Assembly: GCF_946480385.1 (NCBI RefSeq)
Contig: NZ_CAMLJP010000044.1
Coordinates: 1-43,836, forward strand
Direction of reading: 5' to 3'
Source of the DNA: an uncultured Azospirillum sp.
Lineage (GTDB): Bacteria > Pseudomonadota > Alphaproteobacteria > Azospirillales > Azospirillaceae
Length of the DNA stretch: 43,836 nt
The notes under the pieces are model-generated. The model was not told the origin of the DNA. It saw only the letters and a list, made by a program, of their open reading frames with translations, and made no database searches. The position numbers and the translations under genes were made by a program. This document shows, piece by piece, positions 33,961 to 43,836 of this stretch (position 1 is its first letter; each line of letters starts with the position of its first letter).

Positions 33961-34476
33961 TCAGCCCGGCGCCTGCCGGATCGCTTCGTAAGCAGCGTTC
34001 AGGCGCTGCAGGACAGACTCCTGGACCGGCGAGTGGACCGGCGAGCCGCTTGGCTCGGCATTCAGATGACGCGCGCGCAATTCGTCCATCAGCGCGTCCC
34101 ACAGGGGCGGGCCACCCTCTTCGAGAAGCTGCGCGCGGATCGACAACTCTCTGGACGCAGGCGCGTGCCGCCGCCCCCATGCGCCCATCTGGGCCAGCAA
34201 CGGCACGAGCTGGATCGCCGGTTCGGTCAGGCTGTAGATCGCGCTCTGCCGGTGACGCGGGTCATCGGCCTTGGTCAGCAGGCCCGCCGCGAGCAGCCGT
34301 TTGAGTCGGTCCGCCAGAACATTGGAAGCGATGCCCTCCTCCGAGTGGGTGAGGAGTTCGCGATAGCGGCGCCGGTCGCCGAAAATGATGTCGCGGATGA
34401 CGATCAGGCTCCAGCGGTCGCCCAGGACCTCCAGCGTCAGATTGATCGGGCACCCCGATCGATGTGCGTCCTGCAA
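33961..34476 (-). CDS. HxlR family transcriptional regulator
   Basis: A 171-residue winged-helix regulator. The start is a TTG at 34476 with GGAG 7 bp upstream. The family opening is GCPINLTLEVLGDRWSLIVI, with Cys9 at the spot that senses aldehydes or oxidants in several HxlR proteins. The recognition region is SEEGIASNVLADRLKRLLAA. The C-terminus after residue 115 is longer than in many members. It is divergent from a GST gene and shares TTGCAA boxes with it, so it likely controls that gene and itself. Confidence 0.9.
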   Translation of the reverse strand: MQDAHRSGCPINLTLEVLGDRWSLIVIRDIIFGDRRRYRELLTHSEEGIASNVLADRLKRLLAAGLLTKADDPRHRQSAIYSLTEPAIQLVPLLAQMGAWGRRHAPASRELSIRAQLLEEGGPPLWDALMDELRARHLNAEPSGSPVHSPVQESVLQRLNAAYEAIRQAPG

Positions 34477-34491
34477 GACCGGTCTCCTTCC

Positions 34492-34545
34492 GCTTGCAAA
34501 GTAGGATCAGTCGCGGTAGCTTTCAACTGCTTGCAAATCGCAAGC
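34492..34545. promoter_or_regulatory. TTGCAA-containing operator region between hxlR and GST
   Basis: GCTTGCAAA occurs at 34492-34500 and again at 34529-34537. The second copy is part of a perfect inverted repeat GCTTGC (34529-34534) - AAATC - GCAAGC (34540-34545). The copies are 37 bp apart within the 85 bp divergent region. Symmetry and position fit binding by the HxlR dimer. Confidence 0.55.
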
Positions 34546-34561
34546 GGTTGGAGGTGCCCCG

Positions 34562-35215
34562 ATGTCGCTGACGCTCTATGCACATCCCTTCTCATCCTAT
34601 TCCCAGAAGGTGCTGATCGCGCTCTGGGAGAACGACATTCCCTTCACCTACCGGAACCTGGAGGATCCGGGCGCGGCGGCGGAGCGTGCGGCGCTCTGGC
34701 CGCTCGGTCGCTTTCCCGTTCTGGTCGACGACGGCCGCACGGTCGTGGAATCCAGCATCATCATCGAGCATCTGGATCTCCACCATGCCGGGCCGGTTCG
34801 GTGGCTGCCCGAGGATGGTGACGCCGCGCTGGAGGTCCGGCTGATGGACCGCTTCTTCGACAACTACATCATGACGCCCATGCAGGCGCCGGTGTTCGAG
34901 TCGCTGCGACCGGACGCGACGCGGCTGGACGAGGTGAAGGAGAAAACCCGCCGGGACCTCGATACGGCCTATGCCTGGCTGGAGGAGAGGCTGTCGGGCC
35001 GACGCTGGGCGGCAGGCGAAAGCTTCACCATGGCCGACTGCGCCGCGGCCCCGTCGCTCTTCTATGCCGATTGGGTTCACCGGATCGGCCCCGCTTTCCC
35101 ACGGCTGCGGGACTATCGCGCACGCCTGCTGGCGCGGCCGTCCATCGCGCGCGCCGTCGACGAGGGGCGCCCTTACCGGTCCTACTTCCCGCTCGGTGCG
35201 CCCGACCGCGACTGA
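34562..35215 (+). CDS. glutathione S-transferase family protein
   Basis: A 217-residue soluble enzyme. The N-terminal thioredoxin-like domain starts LTLYAHPFSSYSQKVLIALW and has the cis-Pro loop GRFPVLVDDG and the glutathione-binding VVESSIIIEHL (Glu-Ser). The C-terminal helical domain has FTMADCAAAPSLFYAD, with the conserved Asp. It conjugates glutathione to electrophiles, but the true substrate is unknown. GGAGG lies 8 bp before the ATG. The divergent HxlR gene points to induction by reactive compounds. Confidence 0.9.
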   Translation: MSLTLYAHPFSSYSQKVLIALWENDIPFTYRNLEDPGAAAERAALWPLGRFPVLVDDGRTVVESSIIIEHLDLHHAGPVRWLPEDGDAALEVRLMDRFFDNYIMTPMQAPVFESLRPDATRLDEVKEKTRRDLDTAYAWLEERLSGRRWAAGESFTMADCAAAPSLFYADWVHRIGPAFPRLRDYRARLLARPSIARAVDEGRPYRSYFPLGAPDRD

Positions 35216-35280
35216 CCGGCGGCGAGCACATGCCGGCGACTTCTGGGCAGGCGATCGGCGGGTAAGGCCGAGATCACTGC

Positions 35281-35928
35281 TCAGACCGCCGGCTTCATCC
35301 CGCCGCCACCCGAGACGTTGTTCTCCCGATGGCAGTGCCGCAGCCGGAAGGCGGTCACCAGCGCCAGCACGCCGAAGGCGATCAGGTACGCCGCGACGCC
35401 CCAGGCGAGTGCCAGAAGCCCCAGCGCCGGCAGCACCCACATGCTGAGCCCGAACAGGATCGACAGCACGCCGGCCACGCCCCAGGCCCATTTCCCGTGG
35501 GTGCGGTCCATCCGCCACGCCCCCATCACCTCGGCGAAGCCGGTGATGACCGACCACGCCGCGATCAGGAACACCAGCGCGAACAGGCTGGCGGCCGGCC
35601 ACAGGGCGGCGACGATGCCGGCGATCAGGCTGACCACCCCCTCCAGGATGAAGGGCAGCGAGCGTTCATGGTGGCGGGAGGCGCGGATGCCGGCGAGGAT
35701 GGCGAAGACGCCGTCCAGCAGCAGATAGGCGGCGAAGGTCAGCGCCAGAGTCGCCACCGTCACGCCCGGCATCAGCAGGGCCAGCACCCCCAGCAGGATC
35801 GCCGCCGCCCCGCGCAGGGCCAGAGCCCACCAGTTGCGCGCCAGCACCCTGTTCATGCCGTGCAGACGGCCCGCCGGCGCGACCTGCGACCGGCCAGTCC
35901 CAGTCTGATGTGCCTGATCGGTGGACAT
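35281..35928 (-). CDS. HdeD family membrane protein
   Basis: A 215-residue inner-membrane protein with about six hydrophobic segments in three repeated pairs (for example AAAILLGVLALLMPGVTVAT and VVSLIAGIVAALWPAASLFA). This fits HdeD/DUF308 proteins, one of which helps acid resistance in E. coli; the molecular activity is unclear. The ATG at 35928 has AGGAGG 7 bp upstream. The first 25 residues before MNRVLARNWW are a soluble extension. The C-terminus is Gly-rich. Confidence 0.85.
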   Translation of the reverse strand: MSTDQAHQTGTGRSQVAPAGRLHGMNRVLARNWWALALRGAAAILLGVLALLMPGVTVATLALTFAAYLLLDGVFAILAGIRASRHHERSLPFILEGVVSLIAGIVAALWPAASLFALVFLIAAWSVITGFAEVMGAWRMDRTHGKWAWGVAGVLSILFGLSMWVLPALGLLALAWGVAAYLIAFGVLALVTAFRLRHCHRENNVSGGGGMKPAV

Positions 35929-36020
35929 GGAACGCCTCCTGTTGCCGGTCCCGCGACAAGACAACAGGAGGTGAAGGGCTTTGTTGCCCAGGCTTTATGT
36001 CCGGCTCGCGACCGGGCCGA

Positions 36021-36707
36021 TCAGTTGTTGCGGCCGTAATCCGATCCGCGCTGCGGCTCCTTGAAATAGAACATTTCGCGGTCGAAGGTCACGTCGGTGC
36101 GCGGATTCAGCAGCGCCACCTCGGTGGTCATGCCCTGGGCGTCCAGCACCCGCCATTTGCGCAGCTGGAAGGGGTGATCCTCGAACACCAGGGTCAGGGT
36201 GCCCTTGCCAGGGTCCTTGCTCTCCAGCAGGCTGACCTCGATCACGCCGGGGGCCTGGAAAACCTCGGTGACGGTGACATCGCCCGACAGCCGGATGTTC
36301 TTGCGCAGGATGAAGTCGGCCAGCGTCGAGCCGATGGGCGCGCTCGACTGCTGGCGCATCTCGCCGTCCCAATAGAAGACGAAGCTGCCGTCGGCGACGA
36401 TGAAGTCCTTCAGCGGCCGGTCATACTCCAGCCGCATCCGGCCGGGCCGCCACAGATAGAAGGTGCCGGTCGCCTGCCGTCCGTTGGGCGCCACCTGCAG
36501 GAACTTCGACTGCAGGGTGGTGATGCCGTTCAGATACTCCTCCACCTTGGCGACGACCGCCTGATCCTGCGCCGACAGCGAGACCGGTGTGGCCGGCGCG
36601 GCGATGGCGGCAGAGGGCAGCAAGGCGGGCAGCGGGGCGAGGAGAGCAGCGGACAGCAGAGCGGCGGCCCGCAGAGAACGGGAAAGACGGCGAAGCACGA
36701 TCTTCAT
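36021..36707 (-). CDS. lolA: outer-membrane lipoprotein carrier protein LolA
   Basis: A 228-residue periplasmic protein that shuttles lipoproteins from LolCDE to the outer membrane. A signal peptide occupies about 1-37, ending SAAIA-AP. The mature protein opens with VVAKVEEYLNGITTLQSKFL and has the LolA pattern GTFYLWRPGRMRLEYDRPLK. The ATG at 36707 is used; upstream sequence reads as promoter. It is downstream of ubiH on the same strand, across 135 bp. Confidence 0.92.
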   Translation of the reverse strand: MKIVLRRLSRSLRAAALLSAALLAPLPALLPSAAIAAPATPVSLSAQDQAVVAKVEEYLNGITTLQSKFLQVAPNGRQATGTFYLWRPGRMRLEYDRPLKDFIVADGSFVFYWDGEMRQQSSAPIGSTLADFILRKNIRLSGDVTVTEVFQAPGVIEVSLLESKDPGKGTLTLVFEDHPFQLRKWRVLDAQGMTTEVALLNPRTDVTFDREMFYFKEPQRGSDYGRNN

Positions 36708-36804
36708 CCTTGGTCGGAGTGGCCCGTGATCCCTTAACCGGGCGGTATGGCGGACATAAGGCGTCCGCCCCCCGCTGCCAAGGAGCACCAATGGCAGGAC
36801 CCCA

Positions 36805-36830
36805 GAAGTGAAATCAGGCGAAGTGAAATC
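36805..36830. repeat. 11 bp direct repeat downstream of ubiH
   Basis: GAAGTGAAATC occurs twice, at 36805-36815 and 36820-36830, a period of 15 bp. It lies between the ubiH stop (minus strand) and the lolA start. The function is unknown. It could be a protein binding site in the lolA promoter or chance duplication. Confidence 0.55.
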
Positions 36831-36842
36831 GGACGGAAAGCG

Positions 36843-38117
36843 TTACAGCGGCTGTCCCTTGATCATCCGCGGCAGGTCGCCGACCACGCCCATCGCGTGT
36901 TTCATGAAGAAGCGCTTGACCGGCGGCAGCCGGTTGATCACCGCCATGCCCAGGTCACGCGCCAGCTTCACCGGCGGGATGTTGTTGGAGAACAGATGGA
37001 CCAGCCCGTCGCACACCGCCGCCAGCAGCACGGTGTCGAAGCGGCGCCAGCGCTGGAAGCGGGCCAGCACCTCCGGCCCGCCGACGTCCAGACCCAGGCG
37101 GTAGGCATCGACCACCACCTCCGCCAGCGCGGCGACGTCGCGCATGCCCAGGTTCAGACCCTGCCCGGCGATCGGATGGATGGCGTGCGCCGCCTCCCCC
37201 ACCAGCGCCAGCCGGTCGGCGATGAAGCGGTCCGCCAGCAGCACCGACAGCGGCCAGGCCTCGCGCTTGGTCAGCAGCGTGATCTCGCCGAGATAGCCGC
37301 CGGAGCGGCGCTGAAGCTCGTCGACGAACTGGTCGTCGGGCAGCTTCAGATAGGTGTCGACCAGCGAGGTCTTCTCGCTCCATACGATGGAACAGCGGTT
37401 GTCCGTCATCGGCAGGACGGCGAAGGGGCCGTTGGGCAGGAAGTGCTCCACCGCGACGCCCTTGTTCGGCTCGGTGTGGCGGATGGTGCAGATGATGGCG
37501 CTCTGGTCGTAGGACCAGCGCCGCACCTTGATGCCCGCGCTTTCGCGCGCCATCGACCGCCGCCCGTCGGCGCCGACCAGCAGCCGGCCGCGCACCGTGC
37601 GCCCGTCGGCCAGCCGCACCGTCACGCCCGACCGCGTCCGCTCCACCGCCACCGCCTTGGCCGGCGCCAGATGGACCAGCCCCGGCAGCTCGGCCGCGCG
37701 GGTGAACAGGGCGCGGCGGATGTCCTTGTTGTCCAGGATCCAGCCGAAGGGCTGGTGCTTGCCCTCCATCGCCAGTTCGGTATGGTCGTAATGGATGAAC
37801 AGGGGCGAGAACTGGTCGGCGATGCGGATGTCCAGCATCGGCCCAGCCTGATCGGCCATGTGATGCCACACCCCCGCCGCCTCCAGCACCATCTTGGAGG
37901 CATAGGAGATCGCGGTGGTGCGGATGTCGAACTCCTGCCCGCCCATGCGTTCGGGACTGTCCTGGTCGATGCAGACCACCGGCACGCCGGCGCTGGCCAG
38001 CGCCGCCGCCATGGTCAGCCCGGCCAGACCGCCGCCCAGCACCACGACCTCCGTGGTGATGTCGCCGCCCTGCGGCGGGACGGTCGCGTTGCCCGATTCG
38101 GTGCCCGGTACGGCCAT
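36843..38117 (-). CDS. ubiH: UbiH/UbiF/Coq6-type FAD-dependent hydroxylase
   Basis: A 424-residue flavin monooxygenase of ubiquinone synthesis. FAD binding starts with VVVLGGGLAGLTMAAALASA. The middle motif is GRLLVGADGRRSMAR. The second FAD motif is RLALVGEAAHAIHPIAGQGL then NLG, with Glu where many have Asp (GDAAH). The substrate position on the ring cannot be decided by eye, so ubiH is a family-level name; ubiF or ubiL are alternatives. The first 20 residues are probably flexible. Its promoter shares a 407 bp region with that of glnZ. Confidence 0.88.
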   Translation of the reverse strand: MAVPGTESGNATVPPQGGDITTEVVVLGGGLAGLTMAAALASAGVPVVCIDQDSPERMGGQEFDIRTTAISYASKMVLEAAGVWHHMADQAGPMLDIRIADQFSPLFIHYDHTELAMEGKHQPFGWILDNKDIRRALFTRAAELPGLVHLAPAKAVAVERTRSGVTVRLADGRTVRGRLLVGADGRRSMARESAGIKVRRWSYDQSAIICTIRHTEPNKGVAVEHFLPNGPFAVLPMTDNRCSIVWSEKTSLVDTYLKLPDDQFVDELQRRSGGYLGEITLLTKREAWPLSVLLADRFIADRLALVGEAAHAIHPIAGQGLNLGMRDVAALAEVVVDAYRLGLDVGGPEVLARFQRWRRFDTVLLAAVCDGLVHLFSNNIPPVKLARDLGMAVINRLPPVKRFFMKHAMGVVGDLPRMIKGQPL

Positions 38118-38863
<746 letters not shown>

Positions 38864-38892
38864 GGCTTCCGGCCTCAGACTGCGGCCATGGC

Positions 38893-38956
38893 GGGTCCGC
38901 TCCTTCCGGCGGGAACGGACCCGATGGGCGCGCGTATGGCGCGCCTGTTCGTTTTT
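38893..38956 (+). terminator. intrinsic terminator after glnZ
   Basis: Two stems follow the stop. GGGTCCG (38893-38899) pairs with CGGACCC (38916-38922). Then GGCGCGC (38927-38933) pairs with GCGCGCC (38939-38945) around a 5-base loop, followed by TGTTCG and TTTTT (38952-38956). The second stem and T run form the likely terminator. The T run abuts the stop of the convergent DUF2239 gene. Confidence 0.7.
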
Positions 38957-39531
38957 CAGTCGGCAAACGCCTCCGCCGCCAGCGCACGGGCATAGTCGCG
39001 CGGGTCGGTCGGCCAGTCCGCCGTCAGCGCGTCAAACCGCGCGCGATCCGCGGCATAGAGCGCCCGCACCGCCTCCTCGTATCCCGGCCGGTCGCCGGCC
39101 AGTTCCAGCATGACGCGATAGGCGGCCTCCTGCGCCCGGCGCACGCGGTCCTTCGCCTCGCTCCCTTTGCGCGCCTCGTCCACCAGCTTGCGCAGCGCCA
39201 CCGACGCCCCGCCCGGCTGGGCGTTCAGCCATTCCCAATGGCGCGGCAGCAGCGTGACCTCCCGCGCCACCACCCCCAGCTTCGGCCGCCCCGGCCCGCG
39301 CGGCAAGGGAGGCGGCGGCGGAGAAAGACGCCACGCGACCTCCTCATCGCTTCCCCGCAGATCGAGGTCGATCCTTTTGCCGGTGGCATCCTCGAACACC
39401 AGCACCGGCGGCCCATCCGACTCCGCATCCAGTGCCGCCCGCAACGCCCGCGCAACGCTCAGCGCATCCCCGGCGGCAAGGCGGCGCTCGCCCCGGAAGG
39501 CGGTGCAAAGAGTCTCGGCGGTGACGGACAT
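38956..39531 (-). CDS. DUF2239 family protein
   Basis: A 191-residue protein. It opens with SVTAETLCTAFRGERRLAAG, has the family core DATGKRIDLDLRGSDEEV, a Pro-rich linker (PPPPPLPRGPGRPKLGV) and then EVTLLPRHWEWLNAQPGGAS followed by a helical half. DUF2239 proteins are uncharacterised; the basic PGRPKLGVVAREVTLLP segment looks like the start of a DNA-binding or nucleic-acid-binding domain, but this is inference. The ATG at 39531 has GGAG 8 bp upstream. Palindromes upstream suggest that the gene regulates itself. Confidence 0.82.
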   Translation of the reverse strand: MSVTAETLCTAFRGERRLAAGDALSVARALRAALDAESDGPPVLVFEDATGKRIDLDLRGSDEEVAWRLSPPPPPLPRGPGRPKLGVVAREVTLLPRHWEWLNAQPGGASVALRKLVDEARKGSEAKDRVRRAQEAAYRVMLELAGDRPGYEEAVRALYAADRARFDALTADWPTDPRDYARALAAEAFAD

Positions 39532-39559
39532 GATCGGAACTCCGGTTGTGAGGAGCACA

Positions 39560-39605
39560 TTTTACCCGGATAAAATAGGCGCGTCAATATCACCCGGGCG
39601 AAACA
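39560..39605. promoter_or_regulatory. two palindromes before the DUF2239 gene
   Basis: TTTTACCCGGATAAAA (39560-39575) is a palindrome with one mismatched pair out of eight. TATCACCCGGGCGAAA (about 39588-39603) is a weaker copy with the same ACCCGG core. Their centres are about 30 bp apart, on nearly the same DNA face. Both lie within 80 bp upstream of the ATG at 39531, so an autoregulatory operator is plausible. Confidence 0.5.
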
Positions 39606-39786
39606 GAAAGGCTCCTTCTCCCGCCCCCCTGTGACCGTTCGGCCACCTGCCACGCTCAGCCGCAATCAAGGGCTTTGTGCGCTTGTGCCCCCCGTGCCGC
39701 GCCGATAGGATCGCCCCTTCACGAGACGTGGCCGCCTCCCCGCGCCGGGGTGCGGCATCCGGGGTGCGAAGAGGGTTGCGGTCGCC

Positions 39787-41043
39787 ATGGTCCTCACCGA
39801 TTTCAGCGTCAACAGCGGTGCCGTGTTCACCGAGGCGATCGGCAACGACCGGCTCGACCTGCTGACCGACTATCCGTTCACCCGGCTGGCCAACCTGCTG
39901 GCGCCGATCACCCCACGCGCCAATGTCTCCCCCATCCTGCTGACGGTGGGCGAGCCGCAGCACACCCCGCCGGCCATCATCGAAGAGACGCTCCGCGCCA
40001 CGGCGTCCGGCTGGAACAAGTATCCGCCTGTCGGCGGCACGCCGGAGTTCCGCGCCGCCGTCGGCGACTGGCTGACCCGCCGTTATGAGTTGCCAGCCGG
40101 CCTGCTGCATGCCGACAGCTCCGTCCTGCCGCTGTCCGGCACACGCGAGGCGCTGTTCATGCTGGCGCTGCTGGCGGTGCCGACGCAGAAGGCCGGGCGC
40201 CAGCCGGCGGTGCTGATGCCGAACCCCTTCTACGCGCCCTATGAAGGGGCGGCGGTGATGGCGGGGGCGGAGCCGGTGTTCCTGTCGGCGACGCGCGAAA
40301 CCGGCTTCCTGCCCGACCTCGACGCCCTGACGCCGGAGCTGCTGGAGCGCACGGCGCTGTTCTATCTCTGCACCCCCGCCAACCCGCAGGGCGCGGCGGC
40401 CACCCCGGCCTATCTCGCCAAGGCCATCGGGCTGGCGCGGCAGTACGGCTTCGTGCTGGCGGTCGACGAATGTTATGCCGAGATCTGGTTGGACGCACCG
40501 CCGGTGGGCGCGCTGCAGGTCGCCGCTTCCCTGCCCCACGCGGACGGCAAGCCCTGGGCCAACCTGCTGGTCTTCCATTCCCTCTCCAAGCGGTCGAGCG
40601 CCGCCGGCCTGCGCTCCGGCTTCGTCGCCGGCGACCCGGCACTGATCGGCCGCTTCTCCCGCCTGCGCAGCTACGGCTGCGCCGGAATGCCGCTGCCGGT
40701 CCTGGCTGCCAGCACCGCGCTGTGGCGCGACGAGGCGCATGTGGAGGAGAACCGCGCCGCCTACCGCGCCAAGTTCGCGGCGGCGGAGGCGGAGCTGGGT
40801 GGCCGCTACGGCTATTACCGGCCGGCTGGCGGCTTCTTCCTGTGGCTGGAGGTCGGCAACGGCGAGGAGGCGGCGAAGCGGCTGTGGGCGGAGGGTGCCG
40901 TCCGCGTCCTGCCCGGCGCCTATCTGTCGCGCAACAACCCCGGCGAGCCGAACCCCGGCGACGCCTTCATCCGCGTGGCCCTGGTACAGGACACCGACAC
41001 CGTCGCCCAGGCCTGCGCGTCCATCGTCCGCATTCTCGGCTGA
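39787..41043 (+). CDS. class I/II PLP aminotransferase
   Basis: A 418-residue fold type I aminotransferase. The substrate and PLP elements are PILLTVGEPQHTPPAIIEET, SGTREALFMLALLA, TPANPQGAAATPAYLAKAIG, DECYAEIW and the Schiff-base Lys268 in FHSLSKRSSAAGLRSGF. Arg near the C-terminus binds the carboxylate (FIRVALVQ). Such proteins beside glnZ have been called aat in Azospirillum; a succinyldiaminopimelate aminotransferase (DapC) role is an alternative. The ATG at 39787 is used. It is 52 bp upstream of ftsK. Confidence 0.88.
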   Translation: MVLTDFSVNSGAVFTEAIGNDRLDLLTDYPFTRLANLLAPITPRANVSPILLTVGEPQHTPPAIIEETLRATASGWNKYPPVGGTPEFRAAVGDWLTRRYELPAGLLHADSSVLPLSGTREALFMLALLAVPTQKAGRQPAVLMPNPFYAPYEGAAVMAGAEPVFLSATRETGFLPDLDALTPELLERTALFYLCTPANPQGAAATPAYLAKAIGLARQYGFVLAVDECYAEIWLDAPPVGALQVAASLPHADGKPWANLLVFHSLSKRSSAAGLRSGFVAGDPALIGRFSRLRSYGCAGMPLPVLAASTALWRDEAHVEENRAAYRAKFAAAEAELGGRYGYYRPAGGFFLWLEVGNGEEAAKRLWAEGAVRVLPGAYLSRNNPGEPNPGDAFIRVALVQDTDTVAQACASIVRILG

Positions 41044-41095
41044 CCGGTTCCGGCCAGCCCGTTTTTCGGTTTCTACAGCACGAGGTTTCCGTCCC

Positions 41096-43693
<2,598 letters not shown>

Positions 43694-43711
43694 GTGTTTT
43701 CGGGCACCCCG

Positions 43712-43740
43712 TTGACAGCGATGGGGGACCGCACCAATAT
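43712..43740 (+). promoter_or_regulatory. possible promoter after ftsK
   Basis: A perfect TTGACA (43712-43717) is followed after 17 bp by CAATAT (43735-43740), a weak -10 with three of six matches. It would drive a gene beyond the window. The call is weak and the sequence here is near the poor-quality end. Confidence 0.25.
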
Positions 43741-43769
43741 CGGGGGTAGGCAGGCCGAGGACTGGTACT

Positions 43770-43836
43770 CCCCCCCCCCCCCCCCCCCACTATATTGCAA
43801 AAAAAGTACAACAACCCCCTTAAGCAAAACACCCCC
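43770..43836. other. low-complexity sequence at window end, probable contig-end artefact
   Basis: A run of 19 C bases (43770-43788) is followed by an A run and short A/C-rich text ending in CCCCC. This is unlike the rest of the window in composition. It is most simply explained as sequencing or assembly error at a contig end. Genes should not be called in it. Confidence 0.75.

Overview
The window is chromosomal DNA of a high-GC alphaproteobacterium, most likely Azospirillum or a close relative (Rhodospirillales). The strongest evidence is a GlnZ-type PII protein at 38525 beside ubiH, lolA, an aminotransferase and ftsK, a setting I recall from Azospirillum. A RegB/RegA redox pair and an argH-lipoprotein-lysA block support this. 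Almost every base is in a plausible gene with GC-rich codon use. I see no rRNA, tRNA, CRISPR array, insertion sequence or prophage. The right edge, from about 43770, is low-complexity sequence that looks like a contig end.

Layout. 1-1522: the start of hpd (tyrosine catabolism) diverges from an Lrp/AsnC regulator. 1543-13001: a one-directional exopolysaccharide block on the minus strand, read from 13001 leftwards as Wzc-like tyrosine kinase, Wzx-like flippase, nucleotide-sugar dehydrogenase, epimerase, GDP-fucose synthase, WcaI-like glycosyltransferase and two GT4 glycosyltransferases. It lacks a polymerase, an outer-membrane exporter and a priming transferase. 13277-14534: a Cys-containing Crp/Fnr regulator, an unrecognised 57-residue ORF and a DUF2892 membrane protein. 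14617-19079: regB-regA diverging from an ABC-2 transporter and a TenA protein. 19084-21086: a small unknown, a double cNMP-binding protein and a TlpA-like thioredoxin, all on the minus strand. 21137-24600: argH, an LptM-like lipoprotein and lysA with overlapping ends, then osmC.

24851-28428: a lone periplasmic ligand-binding protein next to a hybrid histidine kinase, with no transporter genes, suggesting a ligand-sensing pair. 28456-35928: an accessory stretch of regulators (Crp/Fnr, two AraC, HxlR), small families of unknown function (Lin0512, DUF6157, DUF2000, DUF2239 further on), a LysE exporter, a glutathione transferase and an HdeD-like membrane protein. 36021-43693: housekeeping genes lolA, ubiH, glnZ, a DUF2239 gene, a class I/II aminotransferase and ftsK.

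Several intergenic regions hold symmetric sites that look like operators: a pair of AAATTT-centred boxes before the Lrp gene, TTGCAA boxes between hxlR and the GST gene, palindromes before the DUF2239 gene, and a -24/-12 element before glnZ. The best candidates for something undescribed are the binding-protein/kinase pair, the Crp/Fnr-57aa-DUF2892 group and the DUF2239 operator. None of these is proven from sequence alone.
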